NCBI RefSeq assembly: GCF_006265095.1
Contig: NZ_VCNK01000002.1
Location: forward strand, 17,262 to 81,261
Source of the DNA: Phaeobacter sp. B1627
GTDB lineage: Bacteria; Pseudomonadota; Alphaproteobacteria; Rhodobacterales; Rhodobacteraceae
Direction: 5' to 3'
Length of the DNA: 64,000 bases
The notes beneath the pieces are model-generated. The model was not told the DNA's origin. It worked only from the letters and a program-made list of their open reading frames with translations, and did not search any database. Position 1 is the stretch's first letter. Each line of letters begins with the position of its first letter. Position numbers and translations under genes: made by a program. Of this stretch, positions 1-8,984 are shown piece after piece.

Positions 1-1194
1 CCGCTGCATGCGGCCTTTGTCGAGGCCGGACGGCAGGCGGGCTATGAGGTCACCGGCGACTACAACGGCAAGCAGCAGGAGGGCTTCGGCCCGATGGAGA
101 TGACGGTCCACAAGGGCCGTCGCTGGTCTGCCGCCAATGCCTATCTCAAACCGGCTCTGAAGCGGAAAAACTGTGATCTGATCCGCGGCTTTGCCCGCAA
201 GGTGGTGATCGAGGATGGCCGCGCTGTCGGTGTTGAAATCGAACGCGGCGGCAAGGTCGAGGTGATCCGCGCGGGGGCCGAGGTGATCCTCGCGGCCTCC
301 TCGCTGAACTCGCCGAAACTGCTGATGCTGTCGGGGATCGGCCCGGCGGCGCATCTGGCCGAACATGGCATCGAGGTGGTCGCGGATCGTCCCGGTGTCG
401 GCCAGAACCTGCAGGACCATCTGGAGCTCTATCTGCAGATGGCGGCCTCGCAGCCGGTCACCCTGTTCAAATACTGGAACCTTCTGGGCAAGGCCTGGGT
501 CGGCGCGCAGTGGCTGTTCACCAAAACCGGTCTGGGGGCGTCGAACCAGTTTGAAAGTGCGGCCTTCATCCGCTCCCGTGCGGGGGTCGACTACCCGGAT
601 ATCCAGTATCATTTCCTGCCCCTCGCAGTGCGCTACGATGGCAAGGTCGCCGCCGAGGGGCACGGGTTTCAGGCCCATGTGGGTCCGATGCGCTCCGGCT
701 CTCGCGGGGCGGTCACACTGGCCTCTGCCGACCCCAATGCGGCGCCGAACATCCTGTTCAACTACATGTCCAAAGAGGAGGACTGGGAGGATTTCCGCAC
801 CTGCATCCGCCTCACGCGGGAGATCTTCGGACAGGAGGCCTTTGCGCCATTTGTCAAACACGAGATCCAGCCGGGCGACGCGCTGCAGAGCGATGATGAA
901 CTGAACGGGTTCATCCGCGAACACGTCGAGAGCGCCTATCATCCCTGCGGCACCTGCAAGATGGGGGCGGCAGAGGATCCGATGTCGGTGGTCGATCCCG
1001 AATGCCGTGTCATCGGGGTCGATGGGCTGCGGGTGGCCGACAGCTCCATTTTCCCGCGGATCCCCAACGGCAACCTCAACGGTCCCTCGATCATGACCGG
1101 CGAGAAAGCCTCGGACCACATCCTCGGCCGGCGCCTGCCGGCCTCGAACGCGGAACCCTGGTTCCACCCGAACTGGCAGACGGAGCAGCGCTGA
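1..1194 (+). CDS. betA: Choline dehydrogenase, C-terminal part (cut by window edge)
   Basis: GMC-family flavoprotein that oxidises choline to betaine aldehyde for glycine betaine synthesis. The frame is open from base 1, so the N-terminal FAD-binding dinucleotide fold lies outside the window. Visible parts: the segment [13 protein letters not shown], the substrate-domain stretch with [11 protein letters not shown], the C-terminal motif [10 protein letters not shown] with the catalytic-region histidine, and the second GMC signature region around [17 protein letters not shown]. The C-terminus ending WQTEQR is typical of roseobacter BetA. A strong hairpin terminator follows 30 bp after the stop. 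Other GMC alcohol dehydrogenases are possible, but the C-terminal half matches choline dehydrogenase best. Confidence 0.85.
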   Translation, partial: PLHAAFVEAGRQAGYEVTGDYNGKQQEGFGPMEMTVHKGRRWSAANAYLKPALKRKNCDLIRGFARKVVIEDGRAVGVEIERGGKVEVIRAGAEVILAASSLNSPKLLMLSGIGPAAHLAEHGIEVVADRPGVGQNLQDHLELYLQMAASQPVTLFKYWNLLGKAWVGAQWLFTKTGLGASNQFESAAFIRSRAGVDYPDIQYHFLPLAVRYDGKVAAEGHGFQAHVGPMRSGSRGAVTLASADPNAAPNILFNYMSKEEDWEDFRTCIRLTREIFGQEAFAPFVKHEIQPGDALQSDDELNGFIREHVESAYHPCGTCKMGAAEDPMSVVDPECRVIGVDGLRVADSSIFPRIPNGNLNGPSIMTGEKASDHILGRRLPASNAEPWFHPNWQTEQR

Positions 1195-1223
1195 TTTTCG
1201 GCCTGCTCCCCGGCTTCTCTGTG

Positions 1224-1260
1224 AAAACCGCCCCCTGCCTCCCCGCAGCGGGGCGGTTTT
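1224..1260 (+). terminator. Rho-independent terminator of betA
   Basis: Perfect 11-bp inverted repeat AAAACCGCCCC / GGGGCGGTTTT with a 15-nt loop, ending in TTTT, 29 bp downstream of the betA stop. Confidence 0.85.
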
Positions 1261-1430
1261 GCGTTTGGGGCGGCTCGGCCGATGGGGCCGACGGGGCCGG
1301 GCTTTGGGCCCGGATCGATTTTTCGCGCCAAAATATCCCGGATCTGAGGTGCGGTTTGATCCGGATCAACCTGGGCCCGCGCGTGACCTTCTAAACTCCT
1401 CAAGACCAAAGAAACCAAGGAGCGACCAAG

Positions 1431-1670
1431 ATGTCTCACACCCCGCATGAACTGGCCGAGGAATTTCCCGACAAAGCGGCATTGCTGAGCACGCTGAAGC
1501 AATCGGATGCGCATTTTGCGAAACTTGCGGATGAGTATCACGCGGTGAACCGGGCCGTGCATCGGGCCGAAACCAACGTGGAGCCGGTCTCGGAGCAGGC
1601 GGAGGGGGAAATGCGCAAATCCCGCGCGGCGCTCAAGGATGAGATCTGGGGCATCCTGTCAAAGGCGTGA
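1431..1670 (+). CDS. YdcH family (DUF465) small protein
   Basis: 79-residue, charged, all-helical protein. The order (leucine-rich N-terminal helix, H-x-x-V-N-R-A-V-H-R-A segment, then a K-x-x-L-K-D-E-I-W end) fits the DUF465/YdcH family, small cytoplasmic coiled-coil-like proteins of unknown function. The start ATG is preceded by AAGGAGCGACC, a good ribosome binding site. It is monocistronic: a terminator sits 29 bp after the stop and betA's terminator lies upstream. No specific role can be read from context. Confidence 0.75.
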   Translation: MSHTPHELAEEFPDKAALLSTLKQSDAHFAKLADEYHAVNRAVHRAETNVEPVSEQAEGEMRKSRAALKDEIWGILSKA

Positions 1671-1698
1671 TAGCGTCCTGCGTCGGATGACCGGGAGG

Positions 1699-1724
1699 GG
1701 CCGCTCAGGGGGGCGGCCTTTTTT
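1699..1724 (+). terminator. Rho-independent terminator of the YdcH-like gene
   Basis: GGCCGC / GCGGCC stem followed by TTTTTT, just after the small DUF465 gene. Confidence 0.75.
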
Positions 1725-1846
1725 GCGTTCAGGCGGTTGGCCCTGATTGATCTGGTCCTGTTCATCTGGTTCTGGTTGATCCAGACCTGATTGATCCGAT
1801 CCTGTCTGGGGTCTCACCCAGTCCGGTGTGATGCCGTGGAGCGGCG

Positions 1847-3214
1847 CTAGCTGACGCGGTAGGGCAGCACGCCGCGCGCGTTTGTATCCACACTCAGGCG
1901 TCGTTCCAGCGGTGGCACCGAGCGCTGGTGACACTCCGGGCGTTCGCAGATCCGGCAGGAAATGCCGATCGGTTCAAAGGCGCTGGCCTGTGACACATCG
2001 AGGCCGTCCGCGAACACCAGCGCGTCGGCATGGCTGACTTCGCAGCCCAGTGAGATCGCATAGCGACGCACCGGCGCCCCGAAGGAGCCGCCGGGTTTGG
2101 AGACATCCCGCGCCAGTGAAATATAGCGCACCCCGTCCGGGGTCTCGGCCAGCTGCCGCAGGAACCGGCCCGGTGTCTCAAAGGCCCGGTGCACATTCCA
2201 CAGCGGGCAGGCACCGCCGAAGCGGGCAAACTGCAGCCGGGTGGCCGAGTGCCGCTTGGTGATGGTGCCCGCCTGATCCACACGCACAAAGAAGAACGGG
2301 ATGCCCTTGGCACCGGGACGTTGCAGGGTCGACAGGCGATGGGCGACCTGTTCGATCGAGGCACCAAAGCGGATCGCCAGCAGTTCGAGGTCATGGCGGC
2401 AGGCCCGCGCTGCCTCGAGAAACCGGCCATAGGGCATGAGCGCTGCGCCCGCGAAGTAATTGGCCAGCCCGATCTTGGCAATGGCGCGCGCTTCCTCGGT
2501 CTGGAACTTCGCAAAATCCAGTGTCGCCTCCAGCAGGTCGCCATATTTCAGCAAGGCCAGCTGCAGATACATCTGAAACTGCCGGGTCTGTGGCGCCGAG
2601 CGATGCGAGAGCGCCAGCACTCTGGTGTCGGGGTCGAAGGTGCGCAGCCCGGCCATATCCCGCAGCGTCACCGTGACGCCGATCGCCTGCAGCGCGGTCT
2701 CGGCACTGCCGCAGCGCTCGGCGGCGCGGTCGACCGCATCGATATAGTTGTCGCAGTAGTGAAAGAAATCCCGCACTTCTTCCCAGGGGCTGGCCTGAAT
2801 ACGGGCGTCCTCCCGTCCCAGCGCCTCGTCGAGCGAGGCCAGGCGCTCGTGCGTTTGCCGGTAGGCCTGATGCAGCGCGAGAAAGGCCCGCGCAAGGGCC
2901 GGGGCGTTGGAGGCCGCCAGGCGCAGGTCCGCAAGCGGGGGCACATCATCGGCAAAGACCGGATCGGCCATGGCCTCGCGCATATCGGAAATCAGCCGTT
3001 CACTGTCGCCGGAGGACAGTTCGGTCACATCCAGCCCGAACTCCTGTGCGAGGGCGAGCACAACCGTGGTGGAGACGGGGCGGTTGTTGTTCTCCATCTG
3101 GTTCAGATAGGGCAGGGAGACACCAAGCTTGGCTGCAAAGTCCTTTTGGGTGAGGCCGAGACGGCCCCGCATCTCGCGCAGCTTCGCTCCGGCGTAGAGC
3201 TTTTGGGTCGCCAT
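1847..3214 (-). CDS. pccR: XRE/ScfR-type regulator of propionyl-CoA metabolism (PccR-like)
   Basis: 455-residue regulator of the short-chain fatty acyl-CoA regulator class. Residues about 9-63 form an XRE helix-turn-helix (LTQKDFAAKLGVS...QMENNNRP). The middle is an IrrE-like region, and the C-terminus has the conserved cysteine cluster CRICERPECHQRSVP, about 20 residues before the end. The start MATQKLYAG is chosen because a longer in-frame extension would run through the promoter and lacks family similarity. The gene lies next to pccB, as in other Rhodobacteraceae where PccR controls propionyl-CoA carboxylase. Its own promoter carries TTTGCAAA, also present upstream of pccB, suggesting autoregulation. 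Specificity for propionyl-CoA is inferred from context. Confidence 0.85.
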   Translation of the reverse strand: MATQKLYAGAKLREMRGRLGLTQKDFAAKLGVSLPYLNQMENNNRPVSTTVVLALAQEFGLDVTELSSGDSERLISDMREAMADPVFADDVPPLADLRLAASNAPALARAFLALHQAYRQTHERLASLDEALGREDARIQASPWEEVRDFFHYCDNYIDAVDRAAERCGSAETALQAIGVTVTLRDMAGLRTFDPDTRVLALSHRSAPQTRQFQMYLQLALLKYGDLLEATLDFAKFQTEEARAIAKIGLANYFAGAALMPYGRFLEAARACRHDLELLAIRFGASIEQVAHRLSTLQRPGAKGIPFFFVRVDQAGTITKRHSATRLQFARFGGACPLWNVHRAFETPGRFLRQLAETPDGVRYISLARDVSKPGGSFGAPVRRYAISLGCEVSHADALVFADGLDVSQASAFEPIGISCRICERPECHQRSVPPLERRLSVDTNARGVLPYRVS

Positions 3215-3224
3215 GACGGGTGCC

Positions 3225-3269
3225 TTTGCAAATTGGGTGTTACGGAATTGTATAAGTGCAAAGTTTTGC
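3225..3269 (-). promoter_or_regulatory. Candidate PccR operator in front of pccR
   Basis: The 8-bp palindrome TTTGCAAA (3225-3232) begins 11 bp from the pccR start codon. A second, imperfect element AGTGCAAAGTTTTGC (3255-3269) lies 30 bp away; it contains the inverted pair GCAAA/TTTGC. The same 8-mer occurs before pccB. R. sphaeroides PccR is known to recognise TTTGCAAA repeats; binding here is inferred. Confidence 0.6.
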
Positions 3270-3460
3270 TGGCAAGCCGTGTGATCACGGAACGTGACAG
3301 GGCGAGTACAGATCGGGGTGCAGGATGGGCCACAAAGTGAGGGCTGGGCGGAGCAGCCCAGGACGGCGTACCGGGAGCGGCACCGAGAGGAGCGCCGGAA
3401 GGCGAGTATAGCGGGCGAGCTCCCGCCTGCGGCCCCTGCTTTGAAAAAGCCGGGACAGCA

Positions 3461-3538
3461 GTTGGGCATGGCGCGGCGCGCGCCCCGTCAGGGGCGCGCG
3501 CCGCGCCGGTCGTTTCGGGCTTTGCCCGAAGCGAAACA
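3461..3538. repeat. GTTGGGC-palindrome repeat, copy A (pccR-MFS intergenic region)
   Basis: GTTGGGC at 3461 is followed by a perfect 17-bp inverted repeat (3470-3486 / 3491-3507, loop GTCA) made only of G and C, then a smaller hairpin with arms TTCGGGC/GCCCGAA and loop TTT, ending GAAACACC. The 542-bp gap 3215-3756 also holds the pccR promoter; no gene is seen in it. Related copies lie near 16.7, 29.8, 43.0 and 63.9 kb. Confidence 0.75.
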
Positions 3539-3756
3539 CCTCAATCAACGGGACTGAAAGTCCAAAAGCCGTCCTGCATCCTCTGGCCACCTATTGGACC
3601 ATCTCCCCAACAGATGGCTTGGGCGCGGCCCGGATATGACGCCTGGACATGAGGTCCGGCGATCAAGCCTGACCCTGAGGTTGACGGGAGGGCCGGATGG
3701 GTGGCCCGCAGAGGCCCGGCGGCCGACTGTTTGCTATCAGATCAGGCCGCTTGCCA

Positions 3757-4950
3757 TCAGACCGCGAGCCCCAGTCGCCGTTCCCGGCGCATCACGAAGA
3801 GGATCGCCAGCATGCCAACGCCACCGCTGCCCACCATGATCGTCAGCAGCGGCACCGCATTCGACCCCGGGACCAGCAGCCAGCCCGCAGCAGCGCTGAG
3901 CGCCGCGCCGGCCCCGATCATGATCGCCGAGGACAGACCGGCCGCCGTTCCCGCCAGATGCGGGCGGACGCTGATCGCGCCGGTGGTGCCATTGGGGATA
4001 GCCATGCCATTGCCGAGGCCCACGAAACACATGAACCCGAAGAAGGTCCAGACCGTGTCGAGCCCCGCCAGCGTCACCAGCAGCGACAGACCGACCCCGA
4101 ATATATTCACAACCGCGCCCCAGAACACCATGATATTGATGCCAAATCGCTCCGAGTAGCGCCCGGACAGAAAATTCCCCAGGAAATACCCAAGGGCCGG
4201 TGCCGAGAGGTAGAACCCCAGCTCCGCGCTGTTCAGCCCGTAGACATTGGTGCCGACAAACGGGCTGCCGCCGAGATAGGCAAAGAAGCTGCCGGCGCTG
4301 AGACCTGCGGCCAGCGAATAGCCCCAGAATCGGGGCGACCGCAAAAGCTCCGGATATTCGCGAAACTGGTTCAGCAGGGTCTTGCCGCTGACGGTCGCGG
4401 TCTCGCCGAAATCGGCATAGAAAACCACCAGCGTCACAGCCGCCGCGCCAAACAGCAGCCAAAAGCTCGCATGCCAGCCAAAGCTCTGATCCAGCACGCC
4501 TCCCAGCGCCGGTCCGATCATTGGAACGACGGTCATGCCCATGGTCACATAGCCGATCATGCTGGCAGCCTTGGGACCGTCATACATATCGCGCACCGCC
4601 GCGCGGCTCAGGACCATGCAGGTGGCCACCACCGCCTGAGCCATGCGGAAGGCCAGAAACACGCCCGCACTCTGGGCAAAGATACAGCCCAGCGTCGCCA
4701 GCAGGAACAGCACCAGCGACGCCATCATCACCGGGCGCCGCCCCATCTGATCCGAGATCGGCCCGACAACAATCTGCACCACCGTGCTCGCCGCGAGATA
4801 AAAGGGAACCGAAAGGGCGATCAGCCGGTACTCTACCCCGAAATAGCTCGCCATGCTCGGCAGCGACGGTTGAAAGATGTTCATGCCCAGGGCCGACAGG
4901 CCGGAAAGCAGGATGAGAGTCCAGATGGTCGGGGGTGTTGTGCGTGTCAC
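3757..4950 (-). CDS. Bcr/CflA-type multidrug efflux MFS transporter
   Basis: 397-residue integral inner-membrane protein with about 12 hydrophobic segments, the usual size for the DHA1 drug:proton antiporters. Loop 2-3 carries MFS motif A as GPISDQMGRRP (residues 63-73). TM5 shows the antiporter-type PxxGPxLGG pattern (PMIGPALGG). Start codon is GTG (MTRTTPP). It reads divergently from pccB and codirectionally with pccR, separated from pccR by a 540-bp region with a GC palindrome, so it is probably a separate transcript. Substrate cannot be told from sequence; the propionate neighbourhood does not prove a role in acid export. Confidence 0.85.
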   Translation of the reverse strand: MTRTTPPTIWTLILLSGLSALGMNIFQPSLPSMASYFGVEYRLIALSVPFYLAASTVVQIVVGPISDQMGRRPVMMASLVLFLLATLGCIFAQSAGVFLAFRMAQAVVATCMVLSRAAVRDMYDGPKAASMIGYVTMGMTVVPMIGPALGGVLDQSFGWHASFWLLFGAAAVTLVVFYADFGETATVSGKTLLNQFREYPELLRSPRFWGYSLAAGLSAGSFFAYLGGSPFVGTNVYGLNSAELGFYLSAPALGYFLGNFLSGRYSERFGINIMVFWGAVVNIFGVGLSLLVTLAGLDTVWTFFGFMCFVGLGNGMAIPNGTTGAISVRPHLAGTAAGLSSAIMIGAGAALSAAAGWLLVPGSNAVPLLTIMVGSGGVGMLAILFVMRRERRLGLAV

Positions 4951-5237
4951 TATACGTCTCGGTTTAGTTTGCGTGTTAATCGTCTAGGGGCTGACCCGGG
5001 GAAAGTCTACGGCGCGGGTCACCTCGGGTACAATTTTAGCCAGAGATTTCCCCACAGGCCGCCCCCAGACATGGCCCACCACTTTGCCACAAACGCCGGG
5101 TCACAGGCCGACCCCCGGCCTGCGCAATATCCGCCCGACCGGGCCAAAGCACGCCCTCGCCGCCGGGCCTGCGGGCACATGCGATGGCTTGCCGGGGTTT
5201 GCTGATTTGCTGATTTGCGGCCGCGCGCTGCATTGAC

Positions 5238-5245
5238 TTTGCAAA
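5238..5245 (+). promoter_or_regulatory. Candidate PccR operator in front of pccB
   Basis: TTTGCAAA palindrome immediately followed by TTTGCC, 118 bp upstream of the pccB ATG and just downstream of a -35-like TTGAC (5233-5237). Identical core to the site in front of pccR. A possible core promoter TTGGGG-N17-TAGGGT lies a little downstream (about 5261-5289). Confidence 0.6.
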
Positions 5246-5362
5246 TTTGCCACAATTGCCTTGGGGCACAGGGTGGCGCAGGCTAGGGTCAGCCGCAACA
5301 TCGGGACCGGTTCTCCGGCGACCCGGACCATTGGGGCCCAAACTGATCAGGGGGCATTTGCC

Positions 5363-6895
5363 ATGAAGGACATCCTTGCCGAACTCGAGGGCCGTCGCGA
5401 AACCGCGCGGCTCGGCGGCGGACAGAAACGCATCGATGCGCAGCATGCCCGCGGCAAGCTGACCGCCCGCGAACGGGTGGAGCTGCTGCTCGACGAAGAC
5501 AGCTTCGAAGAATTCGACATGTTCATCAGCCACCGCTGTACCGATTTCGGGATGGAGAACAACAAACCTGCGGGTGACGGCGTCATCACCGGCTGGGGCA
5601 CCATCAATGGCCGTCAGGTCTATCTGTTCAGCCAGGACTTCACCGTGCTGGGGGGCTCGGTTTCGGCGACCCACGCGATGAAGATCTGCAAGATCATGGA
5701 TATGGCGATGCAGAACGGCGCGCCGGTGATCGGGCTCAACGATTCCGGCGGTGCCCGTATTCAGGAAGGCGTTGATGCGCTGGCAGGCTATGCCGAGATC
5801 TTTCAACGCAACGTGCTGGCCTCAGGGGTGATCCCGCAGATTTCCGTGATCATGGGACCCTGCGCCGGGGGGGCCGTCTACAGCCCGGCGATGACCGATT
5901 TCATCTTCATGGTCAAAGACAGCTCCTATATGTTTGTCACCGGTCCCGACGTGGTGAAAACCGTGACCAACGAGCAGGTCACCGCAGAGGAGCTGGGCGG
6001 GGCCTCCACCCATACGCGGAAATCCTCTGTCGCCGATGGGGCGTTTGAAAACGACGTGGAGGCCCTCGCCGAGGTGCGCCGCCTGGTCGATTTCCTGCCG
6101 CTCAACAACCGCGAAAAACCGCCGGTGCGCCCGTTCTTTGACGACCCCGCCCGGATCGAGAACAGCCTCGACACGCTGGTGCCGGAAAACGCCAATACGC
6201 CCTATGATATGAAAGAGCTGATCACCAAAACCGCGGATGAGGGCGACTTCTACGAAATTCAGGAAGAGTTCGCCAAGAATATCATCACCGGCTTCATCCG
6301 CCTCGAGGGGCAGACGGTGGGCGTGGTCGCCAACCAGCCGATGGTGCTGGCGGGCTGTCTCGATATCGACTCGAGCCGCAAGGCCGCGCGCTTCGTGCGG
6401 TTCTGCGATGCCTTCGAGATCCCGATTCTCACCTTCGTGGATGTGCCGGGCTTCTTGCCGGGCACGGCGCAGGAATATGGCGGCGTCATCAAACACGGGG
6501 CCAAACTGCTGTTCGCCTATGGCGAGGCGACAGTGCCCAAGGTCACCGTGATCACCCGCAAGGCCTATGGCGGCGCCTATGACGTGATGGCCTCCAAACA
6601 CCTGCGCGGCGATTTCAACTATGCCTGGCCCACCGCAGAAATCGCGGTCATGGGCGCCAAGGGCGCGACCGAGATCATCCACCGCGCCGACCTCCATGAT
6701 CCGGAAAAGATCGCCGCCCACGCCAAGGACTATGAGGACCGCTTTGCCAATCCCTTCGTGGCGGCCGAGCGCGGTTTTATCGATGAGGTGATCCAGCCGC
6801 ATTCGACCCGCCGCCGGGTGGCCCGGGCCTTTGCCTCTCTGCGCAACAAGAAGCTGCAGAATCCGTGGAAAAAACACGACAACATCCCGTTGTGA
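5363..6895 (+). CDS. pccB: Propionyl-CoA carboxylase beta subunit (carboxyltransferase)
   Basis: 510-residue carboxyltransferase subunit that moves the carboxyl group from biotin on PccA to propionyl-CoA, giving methylmalonyl-CoA. Both crotonase-like halves are present: the N-terminal half has [19 protein letters not shown] and the oxyanion region [12 protein letters not shown]; the C-terminal half has [19 protein letters not shown] and [10 protein letters not shown]. Length is normal for PccB. The start [13 protein letters not shown] is family-typical; the upstream in-frame extension covers promoter sequence. A likely operator for PccR lies upstream. Unlike many genomes, pccA is not adjacent: about 3 kb with small lipoproteins and unknown genes intervene. 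Confidence 0.95.
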   Translation: MKDILAELEGRRETARLGGGQKRIDAQHARGKLTARERVELLLDEDSFEEFDMFISHRCTDFGMENNKPAGDGVITGWGTINGRQVYLFSQDFTVLGGSVSATHAMKICKIMDMAMQNGAPVIGLNDSGGARIQEGVDALAGYAEIFQRNVLASGVIPQISVIMGPCAGGAVYSPAMTDFIFMVKDSSYMFVTGPDVVKTVTNEQVTAEELGGASTHTRKSSVADGAFENDVEALAEVRRLVDFLPLNNREKPPVRPFFDDPARIENSLDTLVPENANTPYDMKELITKTADEGDFYEIQEEFAKNIITGFIRLEGQTVGVVANQPMVLAGCLDIDSSRKAARFVRFCDAFEIPILTFVDVPGFLPGTAQEYGGVIKHGAKLLFAYGEATVPKVTVITRKAYGGAYDVMASKHLRGDFNYAWPTAEIAVMGAKGATEIIHRADLHDPEKIAAHAKDYEDRFANPFVAAERGFIDEVIQPHSTRRRVARAFASLRNKKLQNPWKKHDNIPL

Positions 6896-6898
6896 CCG

Positions 6899-7246
6899 AT
6901 GGCGTCCCGTTGGCATATCACCCGCACTGAGGGAGAGCTGGTGCTCTGTCGCCAGCGTCCTGCCCGGTTTGATGTCGTGGCGGTCACCACTCTCCCTATG
7001 GGCGATCCGGTGCGGCTGGCGCATCAGATCCGGCAGGACCTGTGGCGGGCCTTGCAACGGGTGCGGGGCTTCTCTCCGGTGGTGCGTCTGACCCGCGACG
7101 GAGAGGCGATTCGCGTTGAGGCCGGCGGGCGGGTGGCGAGCCCTGTTTCCCCCAGACTCGCGGCCCGGATTTCCGAGGTTCTGGAGCATCCGGACAAGCG
7201 GCGGCGCTGGATCACTCAGGCGCAGCGCAAGGCAAAAGGTTTCTGA
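6899..7246 (+). CDS. Conserved hypothetical protein coupled to pccB
   Basis: 115-residue basic protein starting only 3 bp after the pccB stop, so probably translated from the pccB mRNA. No domain recognised. It shows a short alternating beta-type N-terminal half (WHITRTEGELVLCRQRP) and an Arg/Lys-rich C-terminus (RRRWITQAQRKAKGF), with no signal peptide or membrane segment. Its fixed placement suggests an accessory role in propionyl-CoA metabolism or simple co-expression; neither can be decided from sequence. Confidence 0.7.
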   Translation: MASRWHITRTEGELVLCRQRPARFDVVAVTTLPMGDPVRLAHQIRQDLWRALQRVRGFSPVVRLTRDGEAIRVEAGGRVASPVSPRLAARISEVLEHPDKRRRWITQAQRKAKGF

Positions 7247-7394
7247 ATGACCCGAGGTCAATCGAAACCCAGCGCAAATTTGTTGCAGGACTTGCGCCGA
7301 AATGACGGGCGGGCCCGGCGTTTTTGTGGCGGGTTCGCAAAATGCCTGACTGCTGTGCGGCATGCAGTATTTTTGCACAAATTTGTAACAGGGT

Positions 7395-7536
7395 TTGACA
7401 CAGAGGCCGAATCGGTTGCATGCTCTGTTTCAGCCGAAGCGAGTTCAGCGCGCGCCCTTGGCGCAGCGCCCGCAGCCCCGGCAGGAGGAGCTCGATTATA
7501 TCGAGGTCGGGGCTGCGGTTCTTTGGTTTCTTGGCC
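7395..7536 (+). ncRNA. Strong two-part hairpin downstream of pccB operon (terminator or small RNA)
   Basis: The 330-bp gap 7247-7576 holds no convincing gene. It contains a perfect 11-bp stem CCGCAGCCCCG (7470-7480) / CGGGGCTGCGG (7508-7518) enclosing a second perfect stem CTCGAT/ATCGAG (7491-7505), followed by a T-rich run (TTCTTTGGTTTCTT). TTGACA at 7395-7400 could be a -35 element. Also present are imperfect TTTGC/GCAAA elements (about 7273-7290 and 7371-7388). A terminator for pccB, or a short RNA ending in its own terminator, fits best. Confidence 0.4.
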
Positions 7537-7576
7537 GAGGCCATTCCCAACACGCCCGCCATTCCCATTACATCCA

Positions 7577-8209
7577 ATGATTGAATTCCGCATCTCGGAT
7601 CCGATGTCAGCGGCCATCTCGGCGCCCAGCTCAGCTCGGATGTCAACCACGTCAAGGCCATGCTCCCGCAGCAGCGGCCTGCGGCCTGATCACACCGGGC
7701 TGGCGCTGCTGATGCTCTGTGCAGTCTGGCTCCTGTTGGGCACGCTCCCCGTCTCTGCGGCCTCGGGTCAGCAGGGCTCGGGACAGCAGGCCAGTAATCA
7801 GCAAACGAGTGATCAGCAAACGAATGATCAGCAGGGCAGTGATCCGCAGACCAGTGATCCGCAGGCCAGCCGGCCGCAAGCCAATGGTCTGGCGGTCCCC
7901 TCCGGGCAGCCGGTGACCCTCGCCGAGGTTCTTCTGGACGACACCCCCGGTGCGCTCTGGGCGCGGTTCCGTTTTGTCGCGCCGCAGATTGCGGGCGCGG
8001 CCGACCCCGGCCGAAGTGCCGCCGATATTGACCATCTCTGCGCGGCCGTGGCGCTGCCCTATCTGGCCCATCACAGGGTCACGCCGGAGCGGGTGGTGAT
8101 CTCACTCTCGGACCGGCTCCTGCCCTTCGGCAGCAGCGTGCCGGAGGCCACGCAGTTCTTCGAAACCTACCGGCTGGAGGCCGGAACCTGCATCTGGGAG
8201 GGGTACTGA
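7577..8209 (+). CDS. DUF6497-like secreted protein with pentapeptide-repeat linker
   Basis: Exported protein of up to 210 residues. A hydrophobic signal segment (LALLMLCAVWLLLGTLPVSAASG) is followed by a low-complexity linker of eight QQTSD-like pentapeptides (7769-7888), then a globular domain with DDTPGALWARFRF and a cysteine-containing end (EAGTCIWEGY). The domain resembles DUF6497, a Rhodobacteraceae family found near pcc genes. The start is uncertain: ATG at 7577, 7604 or 7640 all keep the signal peptide, and none has a strong ribosome binding site. Function unknown; periplasmic location inferred. Confidence 0.65.
   Translation: MIEFRISDPMSAAISAPSSARMSTTSRPCSRSSGLRPDHTGLALLMLCAVWLLLGTLPVSAASGQQGSGQQASNQQTSDQQTNDQQGSDPQTSDPQASRPQANGLAVPSGQPVTLAEVLLDDTPGALWARFRFVAPQIAGAADPGRSAADIDHLCAAVALPYLAHHRVTPERVVISLSDRLLPFGSSVPEATQFFETYRLEAGTCIWEGY
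7769..7888 (+). repeat. Eight tandem 15-bp units inside the DUF6497-like gene
   Basis: Eight in-frame 15-bp units (consensus CAGCAGACCAGTGAT) encode a (Q/P)Q(T/A/G)(S/N)(D/N/G) linker. Units differ at 2-6 positions, so the array is old enough to have diverged. It keeps the reading frame. Confidence 0.9.
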
Positions 8210-8423
8210 TGCGGCGGTCTGCGCTCTGTCGGCATGTTTCTGCGGTTTTCGCGTCACAAGCGCGCCCTGCGGAGGAATTGTCATATGTTCCTGAAACCAA
8301 TGCCGCTATACTGCGCGCGGGACGCAAATATGCGCCTCAACTCAGTGGGGATTTTCCCGTTGGGTTGCCAGAGGCGCGGGTTTCGGCCCGTGCAGGTTTC
8401 ATCAATGATCTTAGGAGACTGAC

Positions 8424-8567
8424 ATGTCCAAGAGCATCAAGCTTCTCACTCTCGCAGGCCTCGTGGCGGCCGTTTCCGCATGCGCGGGCCCGCGCGAAGA
8501 AGAATTCGTCGTGGTCGAGCCAGAGCCGATCTCGCAGGAACCGGTCTACACCGGCAAATACAAGTAA
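8424..8567 (+). CDS. Very small lipoprotein (47 aa)
   Basis: 47-residue open frame with a strong ribosome binding site (TTAGGAGACTGAC before ATG). The N-terminus is a lipoprotein signal: SK-IK basic start, hydrophobic LLTLAGLVAAV, lipobox VSAC with the lipidated cysteine at residue 20. The mature peptide is only 28 residues, acidic and proline-rich (EEEFVVVEPEPISQEP) with a C-terminal GKYK. It is probably outer-membrane anchored by default (no Asp at +2). Function unknown; one of three small lipoproteins between pccB and the mutase. Confidence 0.75.
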   Translation: MSKSIKLLTLAGLVAAVSACAGPREEEFVVVEPEPISQEPVYTGKYK

Positions 8568-8636
8568 TCACTTCAGGGGTCCGGCCCTGTGGCCGGCCCC
8601 GTCCGACCTGCGGGGTGCCGGACCGGAGGCCCCCCC

Positions 8637-8984
8637 ATGTTGAAACACCGCGGCTTTCCCGGCCGTCTTCCGGGTACAGATTTTCAGTTCATCATCCGTC
8701 GCGCCAGCACCAAGGGCATCACGCCTTTGATTGCACGCGAACGCTTTCGCGACCGCAGACCCCCGGATCGCCGGGCCGATGCCGGCTTCATGAAGGCCCT
8801 GTGGGACCATTTCGGCGACCAGCCCTTCGAGCGGGGCAACCTCGACGCGGGGCGGCTCAGCTGGCTGTTCGGGCGCGAGGTCGTGGCGGTGGATGACCCC
8901 TTCGATCCGGAAAGCTACGAGTCGCTTCTGGTGATCGATGTCGATGTCGCCCGCCGGTCCTTCCCCGAGGCCTTTGAGGGCTGA
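8637..8984 (+). CDS. Conserved hypothetical protein
   Basis: 115-residue soluble, acidic protein. Start MLKHRGFPGRLPG is chosen over an upstream ATG because GGAGG lies 8 bp before it. No signal peptide or membrane segment. Recognisable only as a small alpha/beta protein with FQFIIRRAS near the start and a C-terminal VVAVDDPFDPESYESLLVIDVD strand-rich region. Sits 69 bp after the 47-aa lipoprotein gene, on the same strand. Function unknown. Confidence 0.6.
   Translation: MLKHRGFPGRLPGTDFQFIIRRASTKGITPLIARERFRDRRPPDRRADAGFMKALWDHFGDQPFERGNLDAGRLSWLFGREVVAVDDPFDPESYESLLVIDVDVARRSFPEAFEG

Noticed and set aside
1742..1812. CCTGATTGATC-type imperfect repeats that resemble FNR half-sites
   Set aside because: The TTGAT-N4-ATCAA spacing is not met and they lie downstream of two genes, not in a promoter.
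3697..5205. Plus-strand frame of 502 codons opposite the MFS transporter
   Set aside because: The minus strand encodes a 12-helix transporter with motif A; the plus frame is rich in Arg, Gln and His, as expected for an antisense frame.
7395..7580. 61-codon frame before the DUF6497-like gene
   Set aside because: It runs through the strong hairpin and lacks a ribosome binding site; the hairpin explains the sequence better.
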